This document shows, one piece after another, positions 24,841 through 32,786 of a stretch of DNA of 37,078 nt. Origin of the DNA: Sulfobacillus harzensis (GTDB lineage Bacteria > Bacillota > Sulfobacillia > Sulfobacillales > Sulfobacillaceae); NCBI RefSeq assembly GCF_012933365.1, contig NZ_JABBVZ010000037.1:1-37078 (forward strand), written 5' to 3'. Below the pieces are notes generated by a model. The model ran no database searches. It had not been told where the DNA came from and saw nothing but the letters and a program-made list of their open reading frames with translations. The translations under genes were made by a program, and so were the position numbers. Every line of letters begins with the position of its first letter. The first letter of the stretch is position 1.

Positions 24841-25207
24841 TCTCGGCGGCCTGGAGGACGCCGAGCTGTCACTCTTGTTAACCGATGATGAGACGGTGCA
24901 TACGCTCAATCGCACCTATCGGGGAGTGGACAAGACCACCGATGTGCTGTCGTTTAGCCAGCGCGAGGGAGACAATGGCGATCCGTGGGACAACCTTCTT
25001 GGTGATGTGATTATTTCCATTGAGCAGGCGCGGCGGCAAGCGGAGGATTACGGTCACAGCATGGCTCGGGAAGTCGGGTTCTTGACGGTTCATGGGATTT
25101 TGCACTTGTTGGGTTGGGATCATGAGGTGGCCGAGGACGAGCAACGCATGATGGCCAAAACCGAGGAGATCCTGGCGTCGGTGGGGTTGACGCGTGAGTC
25201 ATCCTAA
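24755..25207 (+). CDS. ybeY: YbeY, endoribonuclease/rRNA maturation factor
   Basis: A 150-residue metalloprotein with the zinc site HGILHLLGWDH (H-x3-H-x5-H) near residue 110 and the upstream NRTYRGVDKTTDVLSF block, both diagnostic. YbeY takes part in 16S rRNA 3'-end maturation and ribosome quality control. The ATG at 24755 has AAGGAG (24741-24746) 8 bases before it, so it starts 86 bases before the pgpH stop. The length agrees with the family. Its last codons overlap the dgkA start by 14 bases. Confidence 0.95.
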   Translation: MEIAVESHPDWCAEWEETARQAAAAALANLGGLEDAELSLLLTDDETVHTLNRTYRGVDKTTDVLSFSQREGDNGDPWDNLLGDVIISIEQARRQAEDYGHSMAREVGFLTVHGILHLLGWDHEVAEDEQRMMAKTEEILASVGLTRESS

Positions 25208-25697
25208 TAGTTTTGGTCGGGCTTTTGTCTATGCCGGTGAAGGGATCTGGACCGCTCTCGCCAGCGAACGGAATCTCCGGGTGCATGTGACCGTGGCGCT
25301 GGCGATCGCTGCAGGGGGGTGGCTGTTTGCCTTGACCGCCGTCGAGTGGATGGCGGTCGTATTGGCATTCGGCCTGGTGATGGCGCTCGAACTCATGAAT
25401 ACGGCGGTTGAGGCCCTGGCAGACTTGGCCAGCCCGGAAATCCATCCTCTCGCCAAACGCGCCAAGGATACGGCCGCGGGCGCGGTGCTGGTAGCGGCCA
25501 TGGCGGCGCTGGCGCTGGGCCTGGTGGTGTTTGTGCCGCGACTTCCGGATTTTGGGCATGATTTTATGGTACGATGGCATCAAAGTCCCATTGCCGTGCT
25601 TGCCGTTGCGGTTGTACTGGCGGTGGCGTTGGGATTGTTATGGGGCGTGGTGCCTCGGCATGGAAGGACGCGAAGGAGGCCAGAACCTTTTCGGTGA
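25194..25697 (+). CDS. dgkA: Undecaprenol/diacylglycerol kinase (DgkA family) with extra C-terminal span
   Basis: 167 residues. The first about 120 match the small membrane kinase family: FVYAGEGIWTALASERNLRVH, then ELMNTAVEALADL and HPLAKRAKDTAAGAVLVAA, with the catalytic Glu and Asn-Thr-Ala block. Gram-positive members phosphorylate undecaprenol to the lipid carrier for cell-wall synthesis. After the normal third span there is an added segment with a fourth hydrophobic stretch (IAVLAVAVVLAVALGLLWGVV) and a basic tail, not usual in the family. GTG start within the ybeY 3' end. The stop overlaps the next start (GTGA). Confidence 0.9.
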   Translation: MSHPNSFGRAFVYAGEGIWTALASERNLRVHVTVALAIAAGGWLFALTAVEWMAVVLAFGLVMALELMNTAVEALADLASPEIHPLAKRAKDTAAGAVLVAAMAALALGLVVFVPRLPDFGHDFMVRWHQSPIAVLAVAVVLAVALGLLWGVVPRHGRTRRRPEPFR

Positions 25698-26953
25698 GAC
25701 GCATTGAATGGATACCCATTGTCGCGCTCATAGTGGTGGTGGCCATTTCCGCGTTGTATTCCATGGCTGAGACGGCGATGATGGCGTTGTCACGGGGAAA
25801 AATGCGCACATTGTCGGAAAATCACCAAGTGGAGCGCCTTTCGGCATTGCTCCGCTCCCCGAATCGTCTGTTGGGCACCGTGCTCGTAGGCAACAACCTC
25901 GCCAATATTTTGGCCACCACATTAGCGACTGCTGTCTTTTTACATTATTGGGGCCATTTCGGAGTCGCCATCTCCACCGTGGTGATGACGCTCTTCATTC
26001 TTCTAGTCGCGGAAATCACGCCTAAAACGTTCGCTTCCCATAATGCCGAGCAGGTAGCGCTTAGACTGACGCCATTTTTGGCCGTGTCAGCGCGCATTTT
26101 TTATCCCATTGTGCGGATTCTGACCTGGGTTGGCGTGGGCATCATCCGTCTGATGGGAGGAAAGGCGGAGGGCGGCAAACTCATGACGGAAGAGGAGCTC
26201 CGTACCCTGGTGGAGGTGGGCGAGGAGCAGGGATTGCTGGAAGCCAATGAACGGGACATGATTCAAGGCGTTTTTGACTTCGGTGATACGGTAGTGCGTG
26301 AGGTGATGGTGCCGCGCATTGATGTGCAGGCCTTGCCGGAGACCGCGACTCTCGGAGAAGTTTGGGACACTTTGGTGGAATGGGGCCACTCCCGTGTGCC
26401 CATCTATCGCAATACCGTCGACGATATTACCGGGGTGATTTACGCGCGCGACATCCTGGCCTATGGGCGGGAGAAACCGTTGGACACGCCGGCACGGGAC
26501 CTGGCGCGTCCCATCCAATTTGTTCCCGAGACCAAGAAACTGGACCACCTATTTGCCGACTTCCGCCGTCAGCATACCCAGATCGCGGTGGTGATGGACG
26601 AATATGGGGGAACCGCCGGCATCGTCACGATTGAAGACTTGTTGGAAGAGATTGTGGGGGAAATTCAGGACGAGTATGACACCGAAGAGGTTCCAATGCG
26701 GGAATTATCCCCCGGGGTCATCGAGGTCGCGGGGCTTTTTGCGCTTGACGAGCTAAACGAAAAGTTTGACTTGGAATTGCCTCACGAGGATTTCGATACC
26801 GTGGGTGGCTTGGTGCTGCATTTGTTGGGACGCGTGCCCATCGAGGGGGAGGTGGTGCGCCTTGACAATGTTGAGATTACCGTGGCGCAGGTGGTGGGAC
26901 GGCGGGTGTCGCGCGCCATCCTGCGGATCCTGAAACCCCCGGAGGAAGACTGA
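25694..26953 (+). CDS. CNNM/CBS/CorC-HlyC-domain membrane protein (hemolysin family, probable Mg/Co transport)
   Basis: A 419-residue protein with the UPF0053 layout. The CNNM (DUF21) membrane domain (about 1-190: AISALYSMAETAMMALSRGKMR, VGNNLANILATTLAT, EITPKTFASHNAE) is followed by EEELRTLVEVGEEQGLLEANERDMIQG in pieces leading to a pair of CBS domains (about 205-325, with MVPRIDVQAL, SRVPIYRNTVDDITGVIYARD, IAVVMDEYGGTAGIVTIEDLLEE as separate blocks) and a CorC_HlyC domain to the end. Such proteins mediate Mg2+ or Co2+ efflux; 'hemolysin' is a historical name. GTG 25694 overlaps the dgkA TGA. The best ribosome binding site, AAGGAGG (25673-25679), is 14 bases away, which is long. Confidence 0.9.
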   Translation: MRRIEWIPIVALIVVVAISALYSMAETAMMALSRGKMRTLSENHQVERLSALLRSPNRLLGTVLVGNNLANILATTLATAVFLHYWGHFGVAISTVVMTLFILLVAEITPKTFASHNAEQVALRLTPFLAVSARIFYPIVRILTWVGVGIIRLMGGKAEGGKLMTEEELRTLVEVGEEQGLLEANERDMIQGVFDFGDTVVREVMVPRIDVQALPETATLGEVWDTLVEWGHSRVPIYRNTVDDITGVIYARDILAYGREKPLDTPARDLARPIQFVPETKKLDHLFADFRRQHTQIAVVMDEYGGTAGIVTIEDLLEEIVGEIQDEYDTEEVPMRELSPGVIEVAGLFALDELNEKFDLELPHEDFDTVGGLVLHLLGRVPIEGEVVRLDNVEITVAQVVGRRVSRAILRILKPPEED

Positions 26954-27000
26954 TATTTCCTCCGCTGCGGGAAAGGATATCGCGTGAAGGAGAGAGTCGT

Positions 27001-27402
27001 TTGGATGAGGAGCTTTTGACGGCGGCGCTGGAGGCCCAGCAGAACGCATATGCCCCGTATTCGGGATTTGCCGTGGGCGCAGCGTTGTTAACCGCCGATG
27101 GACAGATCATCACCGGGTGCAATGTCGAGAATGCCAGCTATCCCTTGGCTTGCTGCGCTGAGCGCAATGCTGTCTACCGCGCGGTGGCGCAGGGGCATCG
27201 CCAATTTGTACGCATCCTGGTGGTGGGCCCCGGGCCTGCCTTAATCAGCCCCTGTGGCGGCTGTCGGCAAGTGCTGGCGGAGTTTGGCGATCTGGATGTG
27301 GTCATGGCGGAAAGGACCGGCACCCAGGAGCCGAAAGTGGTGCCGCTTCATGATCTCCTGCCCATGGCTTTTGACCGAAAGGATTTGTCGCATGGCGTAT
27401 AA
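27001..27402 (+). CDS. cdd: Cytidine deaminase
   Basis: 133 residues, the size of the homotetrameric bacterial enzyme that deaminates cytidine and deoxycytidine for pyrimidine salvage. Substrate block AYAPYSGFAVGAALL, zinc ligand and catalytic Glu in C52-A-E54 of CCAERNAVYRA, and PCGGCRQVLAEF (C85, C88) are intact. TTG start at 27001, with AAGGAG (26987-26992) 8 bases before it; no ATG in frame fits. Its end overlaps the era start by 11 bases. cdd-era is the standard Firmicute pairing. Confidence 0.95.
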   Translation: MDEELLTAALEAQQNAYAPYSGFAVGAALLTADGQIITGCNVENASYPLACCAERNAVYRAVAQGHRQFVRILVVGPGPALISPCGGCRQVLAEFGDLDVVMAERTGTQEPKVVPLHDLLPMAFDRKDLSHGV

Positions 27403-28282
27403 GTCCGGATTTGTCGCTCTGGTGGGCCGGCCTAACGTTGGCAAGTCCACACTGTTGAATGCCCTTTTGGGGCGCAAGGTGGCCATTGCAACCCCGAAAC
27501 CCCAGACCACCCGCAATCGGATTGTGGGCATCTTGCATCGCCCAGGCGCACAGGTGGTGTTGGTGGATACGCCGGGGGTGCATCGGGCCGAGCACAAGTT
27601 GGGCGAGCGCATGAATAAGACGGCACGTCTCAGTGCAAAGGATGCCGATTTGATATGGCACATTATCGACCTAAGCCGCGCCCCCAATCAGGAGGATCGT
27701 TGGGTGGCCAACATGAGCCGCGAGAGTCGCGTGCCGGTCTGGCTGGTGATGAATAAGGCGGATCTGGTGGAGAGTGTCAAAGAGCGGTGGGAGCCGTACC
27801 GGGCTCTCATGGACTACCAAAACCAGTTTGTGGTGTCCGCCGCCCGGGAGACCGGACTCTCGGTATTGGTGGACGAGACGCTGTCCTTCATGCCTGAAGG
27901 CGACCCCTATTATCCTCCCGACATGGTCACCGACCAAAGTGAAGATTTTTATATCGCCGAAGTGGTGCGCGAACAGGTGTTGGAACTCACGCGTGAGGAG
28001 ATCCCGTATTCGGTGGCGGTGACGGTGGAGGAACGGACAGCCCGGAAGCCGGACTTGACCTATATACGGGCCACAATTTTTGTCGAGCGCGAGGGGCAAA
28101 AGGGCATTTTGATTGGTGAGGGTGGCCGAATGCTGAAGGAGATTGGCCGCCGGGCACGGGGTGAGCTAGAGGCCTACTACGGGCACCAGGTGTTTTTAGA
28201 CCTCTGGGTCAAGACCCGAGAGCGCTGGCGTGATCAAGACGCCTGGCTGAGGCGGTTGGGATATGAGGAGCCCGAACGGTAA
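27392..28282 (+). CDS. era: Era, ribosome-assembly GTPase
   Basis: A 296-residue GTPase with G1 GRPNVGKST (12-20), the G2 region TPKPQTTRNRIVG, G3 DTPGVHR, G4 NKAD, and a C-terminal KH domain with GILIGEGGRMLKEIGRRAR. Era binds 16S rRNA near its 3' end and is required for 30S assembly, in line with the neighbouring ybeY. ATG 27392, with AAAGGA about 9 bases upstream; the longer open frame inside cdd is ignored because MAYKSGFVALVGRPN is the normal beginning. recO starts directly after its stop. Confidence 0.97.
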   Translation: MAYKSGFVALVGRPNVGKSTLLNALLGRKVAIATPKPQTTRNRIVGILHRPGAQVVLVDTPGVHRAEHKLGERMNKTARLSAKDADLIWHIIDLSRAPNQEDRWVANMSRESRVPVWLVMNKADLVESVKERWEPYRALMDYQNQFVVSAARETGLSVLVDETLSFMPEGDPYYPPDMVTDQSEDFYIAEVVREQVLELTREEIPYSVAVTVEERTARKPDLTYIRATIFVEREGQKGILIGEGGRMLKEIGRRARGELEAYYGHQVFLDLWVKTRERWRDQDAWLRRLGYEEPER

Positions 28283-29062
28283 GTGGCTATTTACGAAGAC
28301 CAGATTATCACCCTCAAGTCCCGAGCCTATCGCGACCACGATCAGCTGTTGACGGTGTTTGGACTGAACAACGGCAAGTTCGGCGCCATCGCCAAGGGCA
28401 CCCGGCGGCCGAAGAGCAAGCTTTTGGGTCAATTGGCGCCGCTTAGCCAAAGTGTCGCAACCTTCTATCACGGTCGCTCCAGTTTGGACACGGTGACGGA
28501 GGCAGAGCTTGTGCAAGGGTTCCCGCATATTGCGGAGGATCTGGAGCGTCTGTCATGGGCCATGGTGTTGGCGGATGTGGTGGACCAACTGTGGCCGGAG
28601 CGGGAGCCTTCGGAGGACATTTTTACCGTGCTGTTGAGCGCCCTAGACGGGTTGAATGGGGGACGCTCGCCGGCAACCGTGGGGTTGGCGGCCGGATTTC
28701 ACTGCCTTTCCATTGCCGGCTTTCAGCCTGATTGGCGTCAGTGCAGCCAATGCCATCGTCCCTTTGTCAGCGGTCCCATCGTCATCCAGGTTCAGCATGG
28801 GACCCTGTACTGCCCCGACTGCCGGCGGGCGGGCGATGGAGAGGACAGCATTAGCCTTGGCAGCTTGCGTAGTTTACAATATTGGCTGAAAGAACATCCC
28901 CGCAAGTTTGGACAGGCTGAGGTCAAAGGTGTGATGAAGGACGAGCTTCAAACGCTCTTCTTCCGTTTCCTGTTGCACGAGACCAATCGGTCGTTAAAGT
29001 CCTATGATTTCTTGGCTAACATTGACCGCCTCAAGCACGGTCCAGAAGGTGGGAGCGCGTAA
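28283..29062 (+). CDS. recO: RecO, DNA repair/recombination mediator
   Basis: 259 residues: an N-terminal OB fold ([33 protein letters not shown]), a helical domain and a zinc finger made by CSQCHRP and [10 protein letters not shown] (two CxxC pairs), the C4 type of Gram-positive RecO. It loads RecA on gapped DNA with RecR. GTG start immediately after the era stop; a GAGGAG site about 13 bases before it is rather far, suggesting coupling to era. The stop is followed one base later by the glyQ GTG. Confidence 0.94.
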   Translation: MAIYEDQIITLKSRAYRDHDQLLTVFGLNNGKFGAIAKGTRRPKSKLLGQLAPLSQSVATFYHGRSSLDTVTEAELVQGFPHIAEDLERLSWAMVLADVVDQLWPEREPSEDIFTVLLSALDGLNGGRSPATVGLAAGFHCLSIAGFQPDWRQCSQCHRPFVSGPIVIQVQHGTLYCPDCRRAGDGEDSISLGSLRSLQYWLKEHPRKFGQAEVKGVMKDELQTLFFRFLLHETNRSLKSYDFLANIDRLKHGPEGGSA

Positions 29063-29063
29063 C

Positions 29064-29921
29064 GTGAGCATAACCATTCAGGATTTAATCTTGACCTTAA
29101 AAAACTATTGGCGGCAGCAAGGGGTGCTGTTGGCAGAGCCCTACGATTTGGAATTGGGGGCAGGTACCATGAGCCCTCTGACCTTTTTTCGCTCCCTCGG
29201 ACCCGATCCTTGGCGGGTGGGCTATGTGCAGCCCAGCCGCCGCCCGGTAGACGGCCGTTATGGTGAAAACCCCAATCGGCTATATCAACATCACCAGTTC
29301 CAAGTCATCTTGAAACCCGCCCCGGACGATGTGATTGAACTCTATTTGAAGTCGCTGGAAAGTCTGGGGTTGAACCGCAAAAAGCATGATGTGCGCTTTG
29401 TGGAGGACAACTGGGAACAACCCAGCATCGGCGCGTCCGGACTGGGCTGGGAAGTCTGGCTCGACGGCATGGAGATTAGCCAGTTTACCTACTTCCAACA
29501 GATGGCTGGTCAGGAGTGCCGGCCCGTGTCGGTGGAGCTAACCTATGGGATTGAGCGGTTGGCCAGCTATCTGGCCGGTGTGGATGATGTGTGGTCTGTC
29601 GAGTGGGCTCCCGGCGTGAGCTATCGCGACCTGTTCGGACGGGTGGAGTGGGAGCAGGCGACCTACAGCTTCGAAGCCGCCGACCCCGACGTGCTGCGTC
29701 AACTGTTTGACATTCATGAAGGGGAATCCCGACGCCTTTTCGATCTGGGATTGGAGCGCCCAGGGTACGAACAACTCTTGAAGGCTTCCCATTTGTTTAA
29801 CACCATGGACGCGCGGGGAGCTATTTCCGTGGTGCAACGCCAAGCGTATGTGGGCCGCTTGCGCCAACTGGCCCGTCGGGCCGCGGAAGTCTACTTGGAA
29901 AGGACGACGGCCGGTGTCTAA
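29064..29921 (+). CDS. glyQ: Glycyl-tRNA synthetase alpha subunit
   Basis: A 285-residue catalytic subunit of the (alpha-beta)2 bacterial glycyl-tRNA synthetase. [16 protein letters not shown] start ([16 protein letters not shown]), [35 protein letters not shown] and [11 protein letters not shown] are conserved. GTG 29064 lies one base after the recO stop; the longer open frame within recO is not homologous. Its stop overlaps the glyS start. Because the pair is internal to a long operon, no T-box leader is expected, and none is seen. Confidence 0.96.
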   Translation: MSITIQDLILTLKNYWRQQGVLLAEPYDLELGAGTMSPLTFFRSLGPDPWRVGYVQPSRRPVDGRYGENPNRLYQHHQFQVILKPAPDDVIELYLKSLESLGLNRKKHDVRFVEDNWEQPSIGASGLGWEVWLDGMEISQFTYFQQMAGQECRPVSVELTYGIERLASYLAGVDDVWSVEWAPGVSYRDLFGRVEWEQATYSFEAADPDVLRQLFDIHEGESRRLFDLGLERPGYEQLLKASHLFNTMDARGAISVVQRQAYVGRLRQLARRAAEVYLERTTAGV

Positions 29922-31950
29922 CCAAACGTTCAAGACTTTTATCGTGGAAGTGGGCGTCGAGGAGATTCCCAGCCGCTTCGTAGAGGCATTATCGGCCGAG
30001 TTCGCCCGCATGATGGAGGCGAGCCTGCTCGAGGAACGGCTTCATTATAGAACGCCGCGCCGGGCAGCCACTCCCCGCCGCCTCATTTTTCAGGCCGCGG
30101 TAGCGGAGCAGCAGACTCACGAGGTGGAACAGGTGCGCGGACCGGCGGTGTCTGTCGCCTATCGCGAAGGCGTGCCCACGCCGGCGCTGGACGGTTTTCT
30201 GCGTCGGGTCAACAAACGCCCCGAGGAACTTTCTCGCGCGGTCGTGGGCGGCAAGGAGTACCTGGTCGCGGGCGTGGAGAAGCCAACCCAATCCGCCCGA
30301 GAGGTGCTACCGGAGATTGTGTCGCGGGTGCTGGCGTCGCTGCCCCAGCCCCGCAGCATGCGCTGGGGATCGGGGGATGCCCGCTTCATCCGGCCTGTAC
30401 GGTGGATTTTGGCCCTCTTCGATGACGAGGTGCTGCGGGTCGAGGCCTTAGGTGTCGAGAGCGGGTCGGTCACCTACGGCAATCGTACGGATCATCCTGA
30501 GGCCATCGGCATCAAAGATGCCCGTGAATACTGGCCCGCCCTGGAGCGGGTTTTGGTGGAAGCCGATGGCGAGAAGCGCCGCACCGTCATCCGTGAGGTC
30601 GGGGACATGCTGGCCGCTGAGGCTGGGGGAAGGGTGGATTGGGATGAGGAGCTGCTCGATGAAGTGGCCAATCTGGTCGAATGGCCCACGCCCTTTTTAG
30701 GCGGCTTTGAGGAGGAGTTTTTGGAGGTTCCGGACCCGGTCTTAATCACTTCCATGAAGGTTCACCAGCGCTATTTCCCCTTGAAGCAGCCCAATGGCCA
30801 TCTATTGCCCGCTTTTCTCGCGGTACGAAACGGACGCGGTGAGGATTTGGCCGAGGTCCGTCATGGAAACGAGAAGGTACTGCGGGCCCGGCTCTCTGAC
30901 GCCCGCTATTTCTACCGGTTAGACCAGAAGACGCCGCTGTCCGAACACGAGCCGGGGCTGGCGGGGGTCACGCTGCATGCCAAGCTGGGCACTTATGCCG
31001 ACAAGGTGGCGAGGCTGCTGCAGCTGTTTGACGAGACCCGCACGTGGTGGAATGTGGACCAGGCGGGTGCGGAGGATGTCGTCCGTGCCATCCACCTCTA
31101 TAAGTGCGATTTGCTGACCCAGGTGGTTTCCGAGTTCCCGGAACTACAAGGGGAGATGGGGGCGATTTACGCCAAGCAAGAGGGTGAGCGGCCCGACGTG
31201 GAGGCCGCCATCCGTGATCAGTATCATCCGGGCTTTCCTGGCGATCGGGTGCCCGACCGTCCGGTGGCGGCCATTTTAGGGCTTTTGGATCGGGCCGACA
31301 CCCTCGTCTCCTTCTATGGTGCGAACCTCCGTGCCACCGGTTCGGAGGATCCCTTTGGGCTGAGAAGGGTGGCGCTGGGCCTTGCCCGCATCGCCGCCGA
31401 GACCCCTGTGCTGGGAGACCATACAGTGACCGACCTTATTGCCACGGCGGCAAAGGTGGCAGAAGTTGATGCCGCGGTGGTGAACCAGGTGTTGCAACTG
31501 GTGACGATGCGGCTCATGTCGGAGTGGGAAAATGAATGGCCCACGCCGTGGCTTCAGGCGGTGCTGGCGCGATCCTTTCCATGGCCCCAGCTCGGGACAC
31601 GACTGGCGTTCATTCGGGATCATCAGGGCACCGAGCTCTTTTCTGCTGCTGCGCAAGCGTATAAACGTCTCGAGCGGATTGCCAGGGATGCGGGTCCCAC
31701 GGTGCTCCATGACACATATGGTGGCGTCGAAGGGGATCTTAAGGCTGCGGCCGACCAGGCTTTAACGATAGCCGCAGAGGATTTAGCCAGTTGGTGGGGC
31801 GCAGTTGAAAATCTTGTTCCGGTTGTCGAACGCTTTTTCGAAGAGGTCCTGGTCATGGACCCGGATCCGATGGTGCGGCAAGGGAGGCTTGGCCTCGTGA
31901 AATATGTGGCTGAAGCCTTAGGCCGCTATTATGCTTGGGATGTTCTCTAA
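29914..31950 (+). CDS. glyS: Glycyl-tRNA synthetase beta subunit
   Basis: A 678-residue beta subunit of tetrameric glycyl-tRNA synthetase, needed for tRNA-Gly binding. [16 protein letters not shown] at the start, [45 protein letters not shown] and a degenerate HD-type region ([16 protein letters not shown], then [10 protein letters not shown]) are typical. A C-terminal anticodon-binding (DALR-like) domain ends near [19 protein letters not shown] 29914 overlaps the glyQ stop by 8 bases; GAAAGGACG about 9-16 bases before it may serve as ribosome binding site. Confidence 0.96.
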   Translation: MSNQTFKTFIVEVGVEEIPSRFVEALSAEFARMMEASLLEERLHYRTPRRAATPRRLIFQAAVAEQQTHEVEQVRGPAVSVAYREGVPTPALDGFLRRVNKRPEELSRAVVGGKEYLVAGVEKPTQSAREVLPEIVSRVLASLPQPRSMRWGSGDARFIRPVRWILALFDDEVLRVEALGVESGSVTYGNRTDHPEAIGIKDAREYWPALERVLVEADGEKRRTVIREVGDMLAAEAGGRVDWDEELLDEVANLVEWPTPFLGGFEEEFLEVPDPVLITSMKVHQRYFPLKQPNGHLLPAFLAVRNGRGEDLAEVRHGNEKVLRARLSDARYFYRLDQKTPLSEHEPGLAGVTLHAKLGTYADKVARLLQLFDETRTWWNVDQAGAEDVVRAIHLYKCDLLTQVVSEFPELQGEMGAIYAKQEGERPDVEAAIRDQYHPGFPGDRVPDRPVAAILGLLDRADTLVSFYGANLRATGSEDPFGLRRVALGLARIAAETPVLGDHTVTDLIATAAKVAEVDAAVVNQVLQLVTMRLMSEWENEWPTPWLQAVLARSFPWPQLGTRLAFIRDHQGTELFSAAAQAYKRLERIARDAGPTVLHDTYGGVEGDLKAAADQALTIAAEDLASWWGAVENLVPVVERFFEEVLVMDPDPMVRQGRLGLVKYVAEALGRYYAWDVL

Positions 31951-31967
31951 GGACTGGGGGAGAGTCT

Positions 31968-32786
31968 ATGCAGGAAACCCGCGTCTATATCCTGTCCGAC
32001 TCGCTGGGCGAGACCGCCGAGCGCGTGGCGCACGGAGCGGCCATTCAGTTTGAGAGTGCCGCCAACATCAAGGTCGAGCGGGTACCGTATGTCGTCAATC
32101 AAGAGGGCATTGACCGGGTCTTGAGCCGAGCCGTGACGGGGTCCTCGGTGATTGTCTATACGATGGTGCGGCCGGAGTTGCGTGAGTATTTGGACCGTGC
32201 CGCCGAAGCCCGCAATATTCCCCACGTGGATGTGATGGGGCCGGTGCTGTCCGCGTTCGAGAGGGTGGTTCAATCCCCGCCGCGGCTCATTCCCGGGCTT
32301 TCTCACCGACTCGATCAGGAATATTTTGCTCGCGTGGAAGCGATGGAATTTGCGGTCAAGTACGACGACGGTAAAGATCCTAAAGGGATTCGGGAAGCCG
32401 ATGTCGTACTTTTAGGGGTGTCGCGCACCAGCAAGACGCCGGTCAGCCTGTATTTGGCCAACCACCGGCTTAAGGTGGCCAATGTGCCACTGGTGCCCGA
32501 AGTGCCGGTACCTAGCGAGGTCTTTCGCGAAGGACGGCTCAAGACGGTGGGACTCATTATCAAACCCGAGTTATTGATGTCGATTCGCCGTCAGCGATTA
32601 AAGAGCTTGGGATTAGGAACCTCGTCCCAATATGCCACGATGGACCGCATAATGGTGGAATTGGATTACGCCTGGGACATTTTTAACCGCTTGAAATGTC
32701 CCGTTATTGATGTCAGCAATCACGCCGTTGAAGAGACGGCCACGCGCGTGTTGGAGTTGCGCAATAAGGAGGCTCTAGCGGAATGA
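31968..32786 (+). CDS. ppsR: Pyruvate, phosphate dikinase regulatory protein (bifunctional kinase/phosphorylase)
   Basis: A 272-residue DUF299-family regulator that inactivates PPDK by ADP-dependent threonine phosphorylation and reverses it with phosphate. The nucleotide-binding block GVSRTSKTP (from 150) and SLYLANHRLKVANVPLVPE are diagnostic, as are YILSDSLGETAE at the start and YATMDRIMVELDYA near the end. ATG 31968, with GGGGGAGAG just upstream, chosen over the open frame inside glyS. It overlaps ppdK by ATGA, so regulator and target are made together. ppsR is used after the B. subtilis-type name; ppdR or yqfL would be equivalent. Confidence 0.95.
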   Translation: MQETRVYILSDSLGETAERVAHGAAIQFESAANIKVERVPYVVNQEGIDRVLSRAVTGSSVIVYTMVRPELREYLDRAAEARNIPHVDVMGPVLSAFERVVQSPPRLIPGLSHRLDQEYFARVEAMEFAVKYDDGKDPKGIREADVVLLGVSRTSKTPVSLYLANHRLKVANVPLVPEVPVPSEVFREGRLKTVGLIIKPELLMSIRRQRLKSLGLGTSSQYATMDRIMVELDYAWDIFNRLKCPVIDVSNHAVEETATRVLELRNKEALAE

